64,000 nt of DNA, from the NCBI RefSeq assembly GCF_003946515.1, contig NZ_RHOM01000003.1:1-64000 (forward strand). Direction: 5' to 3'. The position numbers and the translations under genes are program-made. Positions 17,996 to 26,548 of the stretch are shown here, one piece after another. This DNA is from Companilactobacillus zhongbaensis (lineage in GTDB: Bacteria > Bacillota > Bacilli > Lactobacillales > Lactobacillaceae). Under the pieces are notes generated by a model. The model worked only from the letters and a program-made list of their open reading frames with translations, had not been told where the DNA came from and ran no database searches. The first letter of the stretch is position 1; the number at the start of each line of letters is the position of its first letter.

Positions 17996-18733
17996 TTAAC
18001 TCAATGAAAATCCTTGATCCTTCAAAAACGGACCAACATCTGGACGACGGATCTCCTTGAAAAAGTCGACATTCTTATCTGTCCATGTACTATCTTGAGC
18101 ATTGGAGTTCCTCGACAAATAGTACTCTCTTACCTTTTGATCGTAATCGCCGATGTTAGTTAACTGCTCGACATCATAGTGATCTGTTGCCACTTGGTTA
18201 GACAAAGGCATTCTTGGTTTGACTTGATTCTTACCGTTGGGGATCCCAACCGTCAATCCATACAATGGGAAGGTATATTTAGGCAAATGTAACAATTCAG
18301 CGATCTGACGGATGTCATTTCTAATACCACCGATGTAGCAGATTCCTAGTCCCAATGATTCAGCAGCTGTTGCCATGTTTTCAGCTGCGATCGTCGTATC
18401 CACGGTTGCAACTAGTAACTGCTCCATCGACTTAATACCATCTAACGACAGGCCACGTCTTTTTAGCATCTGAGCTTGACGATACAAGTCAGCCACAAAG
18501 ACATAAAATGCCCCCGTTTTCTTGACATAAGGTGCACTATTGGTAATGTCCGCTATAGTATCACGTAATTTTCCATCAGAAATTTCAATAATTGAAAAAG
18601 CTTGGACAAAGTTTGATGAAGAACCACTTTGAGCAGCTTGCAATAATTCCTTTTTCACTTCATCTGTCAAAGGTTCATCTTTAAAGTCACGGACAGAAAC
18701 GTTTTTTTTCATTTGTTCGATAATTGGATCCAT
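17996..18733 (-). CDS. Nitroreductase-family NAD(P)H:FMN oxidoreductase (NfsA/NfrA-like)
   Basis: 245 residues, typical of the NfsA/FRP subfamily, FMN-dependent and cytoplasmic. The N-terminal SVRDFKDEPLTDEVKKELLQAAQSG is the R-x-F/Y pattern that binds FMN phosphate, and ESLGLGICYIGGIRN and LPLYGLTVGIPN-like motifs follow. Physiological substrate unknown (quinones, nitro compounds or flavin). It is divergent from the ArsR-CDF pair. Confidence 0.85.
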   Translation of the reverse strand: MDPIIEQMKKNVSVRDFKDEPLTDEVKKELLQAAQSGSSSNFVQAFSIIEISDGKLRDTIADITNSAPYVKKTGAFYVFVADLYRQAQMLKRRGLSLDGIKSMEQLLVATVDTTIAAENMATAAESLGLGICYIGGIRNDIRQIAELLHLPKYTFPLYGLTVGIPNGKNQVKPRMPLSNQVATDHYDVEQLTNIGDYDQKVREYYLSRNSNAQDSTWTDKNVDFFKEIRRPDVGPFLKDQGFSLS

Positions 18734-18766
18734 TACGATTCCTCACTTCTTAATCAATACCACTAG

Positions 18767-18794
18767 TTTACAACATTTTTAAATATGATATCAT
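18767..18794 (+). promoter_or_regulatory. Promoter of the ArsR-CDF operon
   Basis: TTTACA, 16-base spacer, TATCAT. The inverted repeat directly downstream would place a bound ArsR over the start of transcription. Confidence 0.6.
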
Positions 18795-18797
18795 TTT

Positions 18798-18819
18798 CAT
18801 ATGAATAATTTATCATATG
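18798..18819. promoter_or_regulatory. Likely ArsR operator
   Basis: CATATGA-ATAATTTA-TCATATG is a perfect 7-bp inverted repeat just downstream of the -10 box and 12 bp before the arsR-type gene, the usual arrangement for autorepression released by metal. Confidence 0.68.
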
Positions 18820-18830
18820 TGAGGTGCTAA

Positions 18831-19157
18831 ATGAACGATATTTTGCAGATCGATTCAAAAATATTAAATGAATCACAAAAGATCATCAAAGTCCTCAGCA
18901 ATAAAACACGTTTTCAAATGCTTTATTTGTTGGAACAACAAGAGCTTTCAGTCTCGCAATTAATGAAGCTTTTGAACATGGAACAGTCCGCTGTCTCCCA
19001 CCAACTAGCTACCTTGAGGAAATATCAATTAGTCAGTACAGAACGCGATGGAAAAGCCAACTACTATCGTCTAAATGACCCCCACATCTTGGACATTATC
19101 AATGAAACGATGGAACACGCTAATCATGTGTTAAGGGGAAAAAAGCATGGTGAATGA
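18831..19157 (+). CDS. ArsR-family metal-responsive repressor
   Basis: 108 residues. The winged-helix signature [14 protein letters not shown]-like ([16 protein letters not shown]) is followed by [30 protein letters not shown] (recognition helix) and a wing with [10 protein letters not shown]. The C-terminal helix has [17 protein letters not shown], resembling the Zn/Co site of CzrA-type sensors. GAGG precedes the ATG. It overlaps the transporter gene by 11 bp, so it probably represses both in the absence of metal. Confidence 0.88.
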   Translation: MNDILQIDSKILNESQKIIKVLSNKTRFQMLYLLEQQELSVSQLMKLLNMEQSAVSHQLATLRKYQLVSTERDGKANYYRLNDPHILDIINETMEHANHVLRGKKHGE

Positions 19158-19758
19158 TCTTAACGTCAAAAAAAGTTTAACTATTGAATATTTCTCGACG
19201 GCTTGGATGGCCTTAGAGTTCATCGTTGGCCTCTACTCAGGCATTAGTGCTGGTTCGATCTTGTTGATCGCCTTTGGAATGGATAGCATGCTCGAACTGA
19301 TCTCCGGGTCGACCTTGATCTGGCGTTTGAAAAAAGAAGCAGCCCACCAATCCGCTGAGGTCATCGAAAAAGCCGAAAAAAAATCATCCCTGATAGTCGG
19401 GACGATTTTATTGTTATTAGCGATTTATGTGACTTTCGTTTCCATTTACAACTTATTCACTCATCAAGTTGCTGATGAAAGTATCTCAGGTATTTTGATT
19501 GCTATCGTTTCATTAATATTAATGCCAATTTTAGCCGTAAAAAAACGCAAATTCGGCAAATCGATCAATTCAGATGCTTTGGTCGAAGATGGTATGTGCA
19601 ATATCACTTGTGCTTACATGGCAGCAACCGTCTTGATCGGTGTGATCGTAACTGCCCTATTCAACTTGTGGTGGATCGATTCTGTTGCGGCTTTAGTCTT
19701 GGTTTACTTCATCGCCAGTGAAGGTCTGGAGTCGCTAAAAAACGGCCTCGGAAAATAA
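19147..19758 (+). CDS. Cation diffusion facilitator (CDF)-like metal exporter
   Basis: 203 residues, shorter than most CDF proteins because the C-terminal cytoplasmic domain is absent. About five to six membrane segments; acidic residues in AFGMDSMLE and [11 protein letters not shown] take the place of the usual metal-site HxxxD motifs. It likely exports zinc, cobalt or a related divalent ion, judged from its overlap with the ArsR gene. Sure of the superfamily, not of the metal. Confidence 0.78.
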   Translation: MVNDLNVKKSLTIEYFSTAWMALEFIVGLYSGISAGSILLIAFGMDSMLELISGSTLIWRLKKEAAHQSAEVIEKAEKKSSLIVGTILLLLAIYVTFVSIYNLFTHQVADESISGILIAIVSLILMPILAVKKRKFGKSINSDALVEDGMCNITCAYMAATVLIGVIVTALFNLWWIDSVAALVLVYFIASEGLESLKNGLGK

Positions 19759-20334
19759 CTAATCGATCTTCTTTTCTTCCAAACTCTTGATGACTTTAGC
19801 GGGAACTCCACCGACTAAACTATTATCCGGCACATCGTCAACAACGACCGCACCAGCGGCAATTACGACATTGTTACCGATCGTAACACCCGGAGTGATC
19901 GTAGCCTTACCGCCGATCCAAACATCATTACCGATCTTGACCGGTAATGCCTTGGCGAGATACTTACGGCGACCGATAGGGTTCAGTGGATGATTGACTG
20001 TATAAATATCAACATTAGGACCGATTTGAACATTGTGCCCTATCGTAACAGGAGCGATGTCCAAAATCGTTAAATTGTAGTTGCTTAAAAAATCTTCTCC
20101 AACGTGAATATTTTTCCCATTGTCGCAATTAAAAGTCGATTGGACTGAGACGTTCTCGCCACTGGAACCAAAAATTTCTTTGATTTTTTTCGTTTGTGCT
20201 TCAGGATCAGTTGCGGGTATTTCATTAAATTCTTGGCACAGTTTAGCAGCATTGGCCTTTCTTTGGACTACTTCATCATCGAGGAAGTAATACCACTCAC
20301 CATCATCTCATTTTTCAAGTTCTGACTTACTCAT
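19759..20334 (-). pseudogene. maa: Maltose/galactoside O-acetyltransferase with an early TGA
   Basis: Continuous homology over 191 codons of a Maa/LacA-type left-handed β-helix acetyltransferase (hexapeptide repeats such as IGNDVWIGGKATITPGVTIG, catalytic His in IYTVNHP), starting MSKSELEK. Codon 9 is TGA (20308-20310) where the family has Trp before DDGEWYY. No ATG, GTG or TTG follows soon in frame; the next ATG is at 20064, which would leave only 101 residues. So the gene is broken by one base, or the base is a sequencing error. Confidence 0.85.
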
Positions 20335-20390
20335 AATTGTCACCTTCAATTCTTATTAAGATAATTATAGTGCTTTCATGAAAAAGTTAA

Positions 20391-20427
20391 CAAAAAACCG
20401 ATATCATTTTCGATATCGGCTTTTTTC
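20391..20427 (-). terminator. Terminator of the aldo/keto reductase gene
   Basis: CCGATATC-attttc-GATATCGG between A6 and T6. The reductase stop codon is directly beside it. Confidence 0.82.
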
Positions 20428-20428
20428 G

Positions 20429-21382
20429 TTAAGGTAAAGTATTTCCGGCAGCAAAGTAAACGTCGTACCATTCTTGGTTAGTCAGCTTAACATCAGCACC
20501 AGAAGCACTATCTTTAATATGATCTGGATTCATTGTTCCGATAATAACTTGCATCTCGGCTGGATGTCTCAAGATCCAAGCAGTGGCGATACCATTCTTG
20601 CTGACGTGATATTTATCAGCTAACTCGCCAAGCTTTTGATTCAATTCTGGGAACTTGTCATTGTTGATAAACGTCCCTTCAAACATCCCATATTGGAATG
20701 GTGACCAAGTTTGAATAGTTGTACCTTTACGTCTCGAATATTCAAGAATACCGCCATCATGGTCGATTGAGCGTTCATCTTTCATATTTGCATGTATACC
20801 AAAGTCAACCATTCCTGTATGCATAATACTGAATTGCAATTGATTGATCAGCAATTTTTGATCAAGATGTTCTTGCAAAAAGGCGAACTGTTGCGGATTA
20901 AAGTTGGAGACACCAAAGTGACGGACTTTCCCAGCCGTTTGCAATTCGTCGAATGCTTCAGCTACTTCTTCTGGTTCCATCAGTGGATCTGGACGGTGAA
21001 GCAAAAATGAATCAAGATAGTCGACTTGCATTCTTTCTAGGATACCATCAACAGCTTCGATAATATGTTTCTTGCTGAAATCATATCTCTTACCGAAGAC
21101 AAAACTACCGTGACTTCTGTTAGGATCCAACACGATGCCACCCTTTGATTGAATATACAATTCATCACGACTAACGCCAGATTGTTTGAGAGCCTCACTG
21201 AAAACTTTTTCCGAGTCACCTGTGCCATAAATATCAGCAGAATCGATGTAGTCGATTCCAGCATCTTTAGCGGCATCCAAAGCTTTTGCTGCCTGGGCAG
21301 TCGTTAAAGCTTCCATACGCATGATACCTAAAGCCACTGCTGAGGTTTCCCAGTTAGTTTGACCAATATTGATTTTTTTCAT
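20429..21382 (-). CDS. Aldo/keto reductase, YdhF-like
   Basis: 317 residues of a (β/α)8 NADPH-dependent reductase. The catalytic set is visible: Asp and Tyr in DSADIYGTGDSE, Lys in YIQSKGGI, His in DSFLLHRPD. Insertions and the PDHIKDSASGADVKLT end agree with the YdhF group, whose substrate is unknown. Single gene with its own terminator. Confidence 0.87.
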   Translation of the reverse strand: MKKINIGQTNWETSAVALGIMRMEALTTAQAAKALDAAKDAGIDYIDSADIYGTGDSEKVFSEALKQSGVSRDELYIQSKGGIVLDPNRSHGSFVFGKRYDFSKKHIIEAVDGILERMQVDYLDSFLLHRPDPLMEPEEVAEAFDELQTAGKVRHFGVSNFNPQQFAFLQEHLDQKLLINQLQFSIMHTGMVDFGIHANMKDERSIDHDGGILEYSRRKGTTIQTWSPFQYGMFEGTFINNDKFPELNQKLGELADKYHVSKNGIATAWILRHPAEMQVIIGTMNPDHIKDSASGADVKLTNQEWYDVYFAAGNTLP

Positions 21383-21501
21383 GTCTTTCTCCTTCGTTAA
21401 AACGATAACTACAACTGTATAATAGTCCTTCTAGTTAGGTCGAAGGCAAGCGTTTATACAAAAATAATTTTTCATTTTTCAATTTAATAGTATTTAATGC
21501 A

Positions 21502-21542
21502 AAAAAGATGGTCGTCCCTTGATTAAGAGATCGACCATCTTA
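21502..21542 (-). terminator. Terminator of the DUF2252-ppk operon
   Basis: AAGATGGTCG and CGACCATCTT form a 10-bp stem; on the minus strand T6 follows. Confidence 0.82.
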
Positions 21543-21543
21543 T

Positions 21544-23541
21544 TTAATTTACATATTTATGCCACTTTAATCGTTTCAACCAAGTTTGTTGAGCTGATTT
21601 TCCAAAGGATTTATGTTTTTTGAAATATTCACCGTTTTGATTTAAATAGTATGAATTTTCAGTATCCTTGGAATACATCTTAATAATCTTAAGCAGTTTT
21701 TTCTTAGGTTTATCATGGATGATCGGTACAGCAACTTCCACACGACGGTCCAGGTTTCTCGTCATCATATCGGCAGATGAGATCCACAGTTCATCATGGC
21801 TATCGCCATATTTGAAGTGGAAAATTCGACTATGCTCCAATAATTCACCGACGATACTTTTAACCACAATATCCTCACGGGCACCACAAATACCTAGCTT
21901 CAAAGAACAAGGTCCTCGAACGATCAGTCTGAATGGCAATCCTAATCGAGCTGCCCGATAAATTTCGTTGATAATATCAATATCGGTCAAACCGTTGACC
22001 TTCATGAAGACTTGCCCTTTACCAACACGTAAGTATTCTTTAGTAGCACGCTTAATGTTGTTGATGATCATAGGCTTGAGCTGATTAGGAGATGTAGCTA
22101 ACAAGTCGTAATCAGTTTCTTCATAGGTCTTGAGACGGTTGAAGAATTTTGTAGCATCATGAACGTAAGTCATATCGCTCGTGAAAAAGCTAATATCCGA
22201 AAAGACATTAGAAGTCACCGCGTTATAGTTACCGGTTCCGATCTGAACGTATCCAGTATCGTCTCCACCTTGTAAGACGAGGCAAACTTTGGAATGAACT
22301 TTGTTAACGCGATCGCCGTACAACACATGGACACCGCTAGACTTCAAGACTTCCGATACGAGTAAGTTATGCTCTTCATCAAACCGAGCTCTCAACTCAA
22401 CCACCGCAGTAACGTCAATGCCCTTCTTAGCTGCACGTTGCAGTAATTTAACTAGTTGCGATTTCTTCTCCGTCCGATAGATCGTAATACAGATCTTTGT
22501 CGTTTTCGGATCATCGACTGCAGCTTCCAAATATTTAAGAAAAACGCTGAATGAGTCATATGGATATTCTAGTAATAAATCATTGTTATTTAAATATTGT
22601 AAAATATCTTTCTTTTCTTTCCATTTGCGTGGACGGAATTTTGTGAACACTAAATTAGGCTGATCTTTATATTTTTTGAAAAAGCCGTTTAACAGTTTTA
22701 AATCGATCGGTCCCGGTATTTTGTATACACTCTTCTTGCTTAATCCAAACAAAGCTGCGAAGTAGCTTCTCCCCCGGGGACCGGCGCATTCAAACTCAAC
22801 TCGTGTGATCTTGCGTGGATCACGCGAGTTCAAATATTCTGTCATCTTAGTCAAATATTCTTGATCGGTCAGACTTTGATCTAAAAAGTCGTATTTCTTA
22901 TTTTTGTCATATGTGACCCGGAAAATATAACTCTTTAAAACATCATATTTGCGAAAAATATCTTCGGCGACATTCAAGATGACATCTTCCAATAAAATAT
23001 AATGATCAGGTATCCCGGTTGAGACTAACCGGTCAAGTCCATCTGGTATTGGAACGGTATACGTGTGGCCTTGTGACTGCATCAAAATATTTAGATTGTT
23101 TTTGAATTGCTTTTGGTTGGAAAAACCTTCAACTTTCAACTGATGAGAAACAGTTTCAGTGTAATAATCTTTAACTTGTTGCTTTTCAAAATCACTCAAT
23201 TCGTAATATTTCATCAAGTGGAAAATATTCTTTTCTTTGCATTTTTCGAGCAACAAAGAATAAGCCTCATATTGCTTGGTAATATTTCGAATATTAAATT
23301 CATGCACTAAACTCAAAACTTCGGCCCCGCTCAGACCAGTTCGCTTTTCGAGCTTTTTACTTCCTATCATACTGTGGATATTGTGCATCCGAACCTTAAA
23401 AAATTCGTCCAAGTTATTTGAAGCAATGGCTAAAAATCTTAACTTTTCCAAAATTGGTACATTTGGATTGTATGCTTGATCGATGACTCGATTATCAAAC
23501 AACAACCAACTTAAATCCCTATTATAATATTTACTTTTCAT
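21544..23541 (-). CDS. ppk: Polyphosphate kinase (PPK1)
   Basis: 665 residues, slightly short for PPK1, the reversible ATP-polyphosphate phosphotransferase of the phospholipase D-like superfamily. N-terminal NRDLSWLLFDNRVIDQA, the ATP-site region PYDSFSVFLKYLEAA, the catalytic-loop VHSKVCLVLQ (phosphorylated His), and GTGNYNAVTSNVFSDISFFT are all present. The first 11 bp overlap the end of the DUF2252 gene, so the two are translated from one message. Confidence 0.92.
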   Translation of the reverse strand: MKSKYYNRDLSWLLFDNRVIDQAYNPNVPILEKLRFLAIASNNLDEFFKVRMHNIHSMIGSKKLEKRTGLSGAEVLSLVHEFNIRNITKQYEAYSLLLEKCKEKNIFHLMKYYELSDFEKQQVKDYYTETVSHQLKVEGFSNQKQFKNNLNILMQSQGHTYTVPIPDGLDRLVSTGIPDHYILLEDVILNVAEDIFRKYDVLKSYIFRVTYDKNKKYDFLDQSLTDQEYLTKMTEYLNSRDPRKITRVEFECAGPRGRSYFAALFGLSKKSVYKIPGPIDLKLLNGFFKKYKDQPNLVFTKFRPRKWKEKKDILQYLNNNDLLLEYPYDSFSVFLKYLEAAVDDPKTTKICITIYRTEKKSQLVKLLQRAAKKGIDVTAVVELRARFDEEHNLLVSEVLKSSGVHVLYGDRVNKVHSKVCLVLQGGDDTGYVQIGTGNYNAVTSNVFSDISFFTSDMTYVHDATKFFNRLKTYEETDYDLLATSPNQLKPMIINNIKRATKEYLRVGKGQVFMKVNGLTDIDIINEIYRAARLGLPFRLIVRGPCSLKLGICGAREDIVVKSIVGELLEHSRIFHFKYGDSHDELWISSADMMTRNLDRRVEVAVPIIHDKPKKKLLKIIKMYSKDTENSYYLNQNGEYFKKHKSFGKSAQQTWLKRLKWHKYVN

Positions 23542-24913
23542 CTCTTAATTCCTTTTCGAAAGACTCAAAATCATATTCCACTTGCTTTGCATAACTGTTA
23601 GTGAAATTCATTAACGAGTTGGCAATATCGGCGTATTCTTCCCCAAAGCCGATAATTAGTGGATAGTTTGGTGAATGTGAATGTGCTCTGGCTAGCAAGA
23701 TCACACAAACTTGAACATAGTCTTTGAAAGAGGCGAAATCTAATTTGTCCAATTTAATGGATGACTTCATATCTTTAAATTGGCGCATGTAAAAACTGTA
23801 TTGTTTCGTATCAAACGCTCCTAAAAATGGATCCGATGCACTCTGCAAGATCAATTGACTGTCAACGATGTTTTGTCCTTGACTGACATTGGAATCAGAA
23901 TACAATTCGTCATCATTGTAAATAGGAAGAGCTTGTTTAGCTTGCAATACTAAGTAGTTAGAATCCAGATCTTCCAGTAGGATCAAGTAGCAAAGTGTCC
24001 CCACACTTCCTACACCTACACTATGTCTGACCACGTCAATGATATCGAAATCCTCTAGGAATAAACGAACATCACTACGTTGGTGCTTTTTGTATTTCTT
24101 GTAGCCTTCGACTAGATCTTGGTAATCCTTCTCACTAATGTGCTGTGTTACTGGTTTGTTCTCAACAAAACGACGTTCCCCTTTGTCATTAAGTTCGGTA
24201 TATTTCTCAATGACTAACTTAGAATTACTCTTCTGAGCCTTCTTGATCGACTTGGCGATCACTTTAATGAAGGAATCTTGGAAGTATTCTTCGTTATTCT
24301 TTAAATCACCAAAAATTTGCGTAATATTTTGCAAAGTGTTAGGCAAAATAAATCTTTTCATTTCGGAAATCTTTGTCATGTGCTTTAGTGTATCGAAATA
24401 AGTATCAACCACTGACAATAAAAATTCTTGAATTTCAGATTCTTCGAATCCATGATCACGGGCAACAAGCAACGCACTAACGAGCAAACGTTTTAGGTCG
24501 TACTCCCAATGACCTAAATGAGCCTCATCAAAGTCGTTCATATCAAATAATAATTGGCCTTCAGATGATCCATAAAAACCAAAATTACCAATATGAGCGT
24601 CTCCACCAACTAAAACCCTGATACCACTATTCTCATGTCGCGACAAATCGTAATGCATCACATCGACCGTTCCTCTTAAAAAGGCGAACAGCGATCCTGA
24701 CATACGTTGGCGCTTGACTGCTAATAGTTCAGGTACTAACAATTTGTTCTTGATGTTTAATATCTTATGAATATTTCTTTTCTTCGGTTCAAATTCATTA
24801 AACGAATCAGAAACAGTGGTAGCAAAAAAGCGACCTTTGATTACTAATTGTTCGGTGCTTTTGAATGCGTCAGTATCCTGAAATCTATACGGTGTTTGGC
24901 TCATACCCTTCAT
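23531..24913 (-). CDS. DUF2252 protein
   Basis: 460 residues. The signature VGGDAHIGNFGFYGSSEGQLLFDMNDFDEA (given here in parts: GDAHIGNFG and FDMNDFDEA) is that of DUF2252, a family with a kinase-like (aminoglycoside phosphotransferase-like) catalytic core, HxGN followed by a metal-binding DxD. No substrate is established. It overlaps ppk by 11 bp and so probably works with polyphosphate or a phosphotransfer linked to it. The first ATG (MKGMSQTPYRF) or the one three codons later could be the start. Confidence 0.85.
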   Translation of the reverse strand: MKGMSQTPYRFQDTDAFKSTEQLVIKGRFFATTVSDSFNEFEPKKRNIHKILNIKNKLLVPELLAVKRQRMSGSLFAFLRGTVDVMHYDLSRHENSGIRVLVGGDAHIGNFGFYGSSEGQLLFDMNDFDEAHLGHWEYDLKRLLVSALLVARDHGFEESEIQEFLLSVVDTYFDTLKHMTKISEMKRFILPNTLQNITQIFGDLKNNEEYFQDSFIKVIAKSIKKAQKSNSKLVIEKYTELNDKGERRFVENKPVTQHISEKDYQDLVEGYKKYKKHQRSDVRLFLEDFDIIDVVRHSVGVGSVGTLCYLILLEDLDSNYLVLQAKQALPIYNDDELYSDSNVSQGQNIVDSQLILQSASDPFLGAFDTKQYSFYMRQFKDMKSSIKLDKLDFASFKDYVQVCVILLARAHSHSPNYPLIIGFGEEYADIANSLMNFTNSYAKQVEYDFESFEKELRDEK

Positions 24914-25069
24914 CTCCTTATTATGTATTATACAATAGCTTTTGGAGTTAACTGATGGTTTGTCAAAATTTTTATATTATTGTTTGTGTTAGGTGAATAT
25001 TTTTATTAAACATAGTTTAAAATATGTTTTCGGTGTTGTGTTTTTTATGAAAATGGTTTTATGATTGGA

Positions 25070-25251
25070 GGTTCACTGCCGGTTCTGCGGGAGGTTCCGG
25101 GAATTGCGCTGTGGAACGCCATGGACCCACTTTGAACCAATCGAGAAGACCACTCGCTTGTTTCAAAGCTGGGTCTTTCACTAAGCGGTAAACCGCTAAG
25201 TGAAATTTCATGGCTGACAGCGAATTCCCTCCACCTCCCGCAGAACCTAGG
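25070..25251 (-). repeat. Cloverleaf repeat, copy B (outer type I, inner type alpha)
   Basis: Minus-strand edges CCTAGGTTCTG and CGGCAGTGAACC. Outer stem GGTTCTGCGGGAGGT pairs perfectly with ACCTCCCGCAGAACC, then GGAGGGAATTCGCTGT pairs with ACAGCGCAATTCC. The inner hairpins TTTCACTTAGCGG/CCGCTTAGTGAAA and CTTTGAAACAAGCGAG/CTCGATTGGTTCAAAG are nearly those of copy A. CAG and CGTTCC are intact. Confidence 0.9.
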
Positions 25252-25376
25252 TTAAATAATAATATTCTTTTTTGGTCTGGATACAATACTTATTTATATA
25301 TGCTTTGACTGATTTGGTTTATATTTCTGTACCTATTTATCTTGCTCTTTTATCATTATTATTCGTAATTCTATCT

Positions 25377-25415
25377 ATTTCATTTTTATTGGTCTAAAAA
25401 CCATAAAAATGAAAT
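25377..25415. repeat. Inverted repeat
   Basis: ATTTCATTTTTATTGGT and ACCATAAAAATGAAAT pair over 16 bp with one bulged T around a six-base loop. It lacks a following T-run; function unknown. It lies between repeat copy B and the terminator of the next gene. Confidence 0.6.
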
Positions 25416-25443
25416 CTAACCTAATGAAATAAAAGGGTGAAAT

Positions 25444-25486
25444 AAAAGCCCCAAAATTGGAATTTTTCCAATCTTGAGGCTTTTTT
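25444..25486 (-). terminator. Terminator of the small helical protein gene
   Basis: AAAAGCCCCAAAATTGG pairs with CCAATCTTGAGGCTTTT by Watson-Crick and G-T pairs; a T-run follows on either strand. Confidence 0.75.
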
Positions 25487-25502
25487 CTTCTATTGTATTT
25501 TT

Positions 25503-25847
25503 TTATCTTTGAGGCATTTCTTCGAAGATGCTGTAGAATTGGGATTTGTCTGCGAATTTGGCTAGGTAGCGTCCGTTTAGGCCTGCTTCTTTGCCGTATG
25601 TTCCTAATTCTATTAGTAGCGCTTCTTCTGATTTTGTTAATAATATTCTGCCGAAGCCTTCTACGTAGCGGTAGTTTACCATGTGATTTACTAATACTAC
25701 TGGATCCTTGGATTTATCTAGCTTATTGTAAACTTGCATTAATACGTCTGTGATGTTTAACAAATGTGAATTTTTGTCTTCTGTTGCATTCAATTGATCA
25801 TATAAACTCTTGATGTTCTCTTTTACTTGCGTTACGTCTTTTCCCAT
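25503..25847 (-). CDS. Small helical protein, possibly bacteriocin-immunity-like
   Basis: 114 residues, soluble and almost all helical by composition, without signal or membrane segment. Size and the pattern of a C-terminal LSxxEExLLxEL-like stretch (LTKSEEALLIELGTYG) recall the four-helix class II bacteriocin immunity proteins, but no bacteriocin gene is next to it, so this is a weak suggestion. The plus strand is G+T-rich (37 of 60 at 25561-25620), in line with its position next to copy B. Confidence 0.45.
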   Translation of the reverse strand: MGKDVTQVKENIKSLYDQLNATEDKNSHLLNITDVLMQVYNKLDKSKDPVVLVNHMVNYRYVEGFGRILLTKSEEALLIELGTYGKEAGLNGRYLAKFADKSQFYSIFEEMPQR

Positions 25848-26087
25848 GCCGATCCCTCCGATTGCTTTTCATTTAAATATTAATATACGAAAACAATAAA
25901 AACAATATTCAAAATGAATTGTGTCACATTATTGATTGATTTTGGTGGATTGATCTTTGACAGCTTGCCATTTCTTTTTTCTATTATGCTAATACTGTAA
26001 TTTCAAAAAATCATTTTTTATATTTTTTATCGAATTTAAATCACAAGATCTGAATTTTTTGACATTTTATCCCCTTATTCTCACTGG

Positions 26088-26116
26088 TTGATCTGATATA
26101 CTGGATCTATTGTAAT
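26088..26116 (+). promoter_or_regulatory. Promoter of the Nudix-helicase pair
   Basis: TTGATC, 17-base spacer, TGTAAT, 24 bp before the Nudix ATG, which has GGGAG upstream. Confidence 0.6.
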
Positions 26117-26140
26117 AACTATCAATGGGAGTGATTTTTT

Positions 26141-26548
26141 ATGGGTAAAATTCAAGTTGTTGGAGCTATTATTGTTAAAAATAATCAATTGCTGGCTGCT
26201 CAGCGTGCTGCTGATCGAGTTTTGGGAGGTTGCTGGGAGTTTCCTGGTGGGAAGATCGAACCTTCTGAGTCTCCTGAACAGGCTATGGCTCGTGAACTTA
26301 AAGAGGAATTCGGTGCTTCGGCGACTGTCTTTGAGAAGTTCTCACTTGATGGGGTCGCTGAATTGGAATTCGGCAAAGTGGTACTTCACTGCTACTACGT
26401 TCAGCTGAACAGTGAAATAACTAAAACGATTGCACACGATGAATTACGTTGGGTAACTCCTGAAGAAGCTCTTGACTTGACTTGGGCTCCTAGTGATATC
26501 GCTGTGATAAAAGCGTTGGCGGAGACTGGATTTAACTATGAATACTAA
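26141..26548 (+). CDS. mutT: Nudix hydrolase, MutT/8-oxo-dGTP diphosphatase-like
   Basis: 135 residues. The Nudix box starts at GGKIEPSESPEQAMARELKE and is followed by EFGA, fitting GX5EX7REUXEEXGU. WEFPGGK upstream of it is typical of MutT and CtfA-like enzymes hydrolysing oxidised or modified NTPs. The last 11 bp overlap the helicase gene, so both are made together; in that setting it may act on a nucleotide connected with the helicase rather than in general housekeeping. Confidence 0.88.
   Translation: MGKIQVVGAIIVKNNQLLAAQRAADRVLGGCWEFPGGKIEPSESPEQAMARELKEEFGASATVFEKFSLDGVAELEFGKVVLHCYYVQLNSEITKTIAHDELRWVTPEEALDLTWAPSDIAVIKALAETGFNYEY

Noticed and set aside
25503-25847. Firm call as bacteriocin immunity gene
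   Set aside because: Only size and helical pattern agree; no bacteriocin precursor with a double-glycine leader is near.
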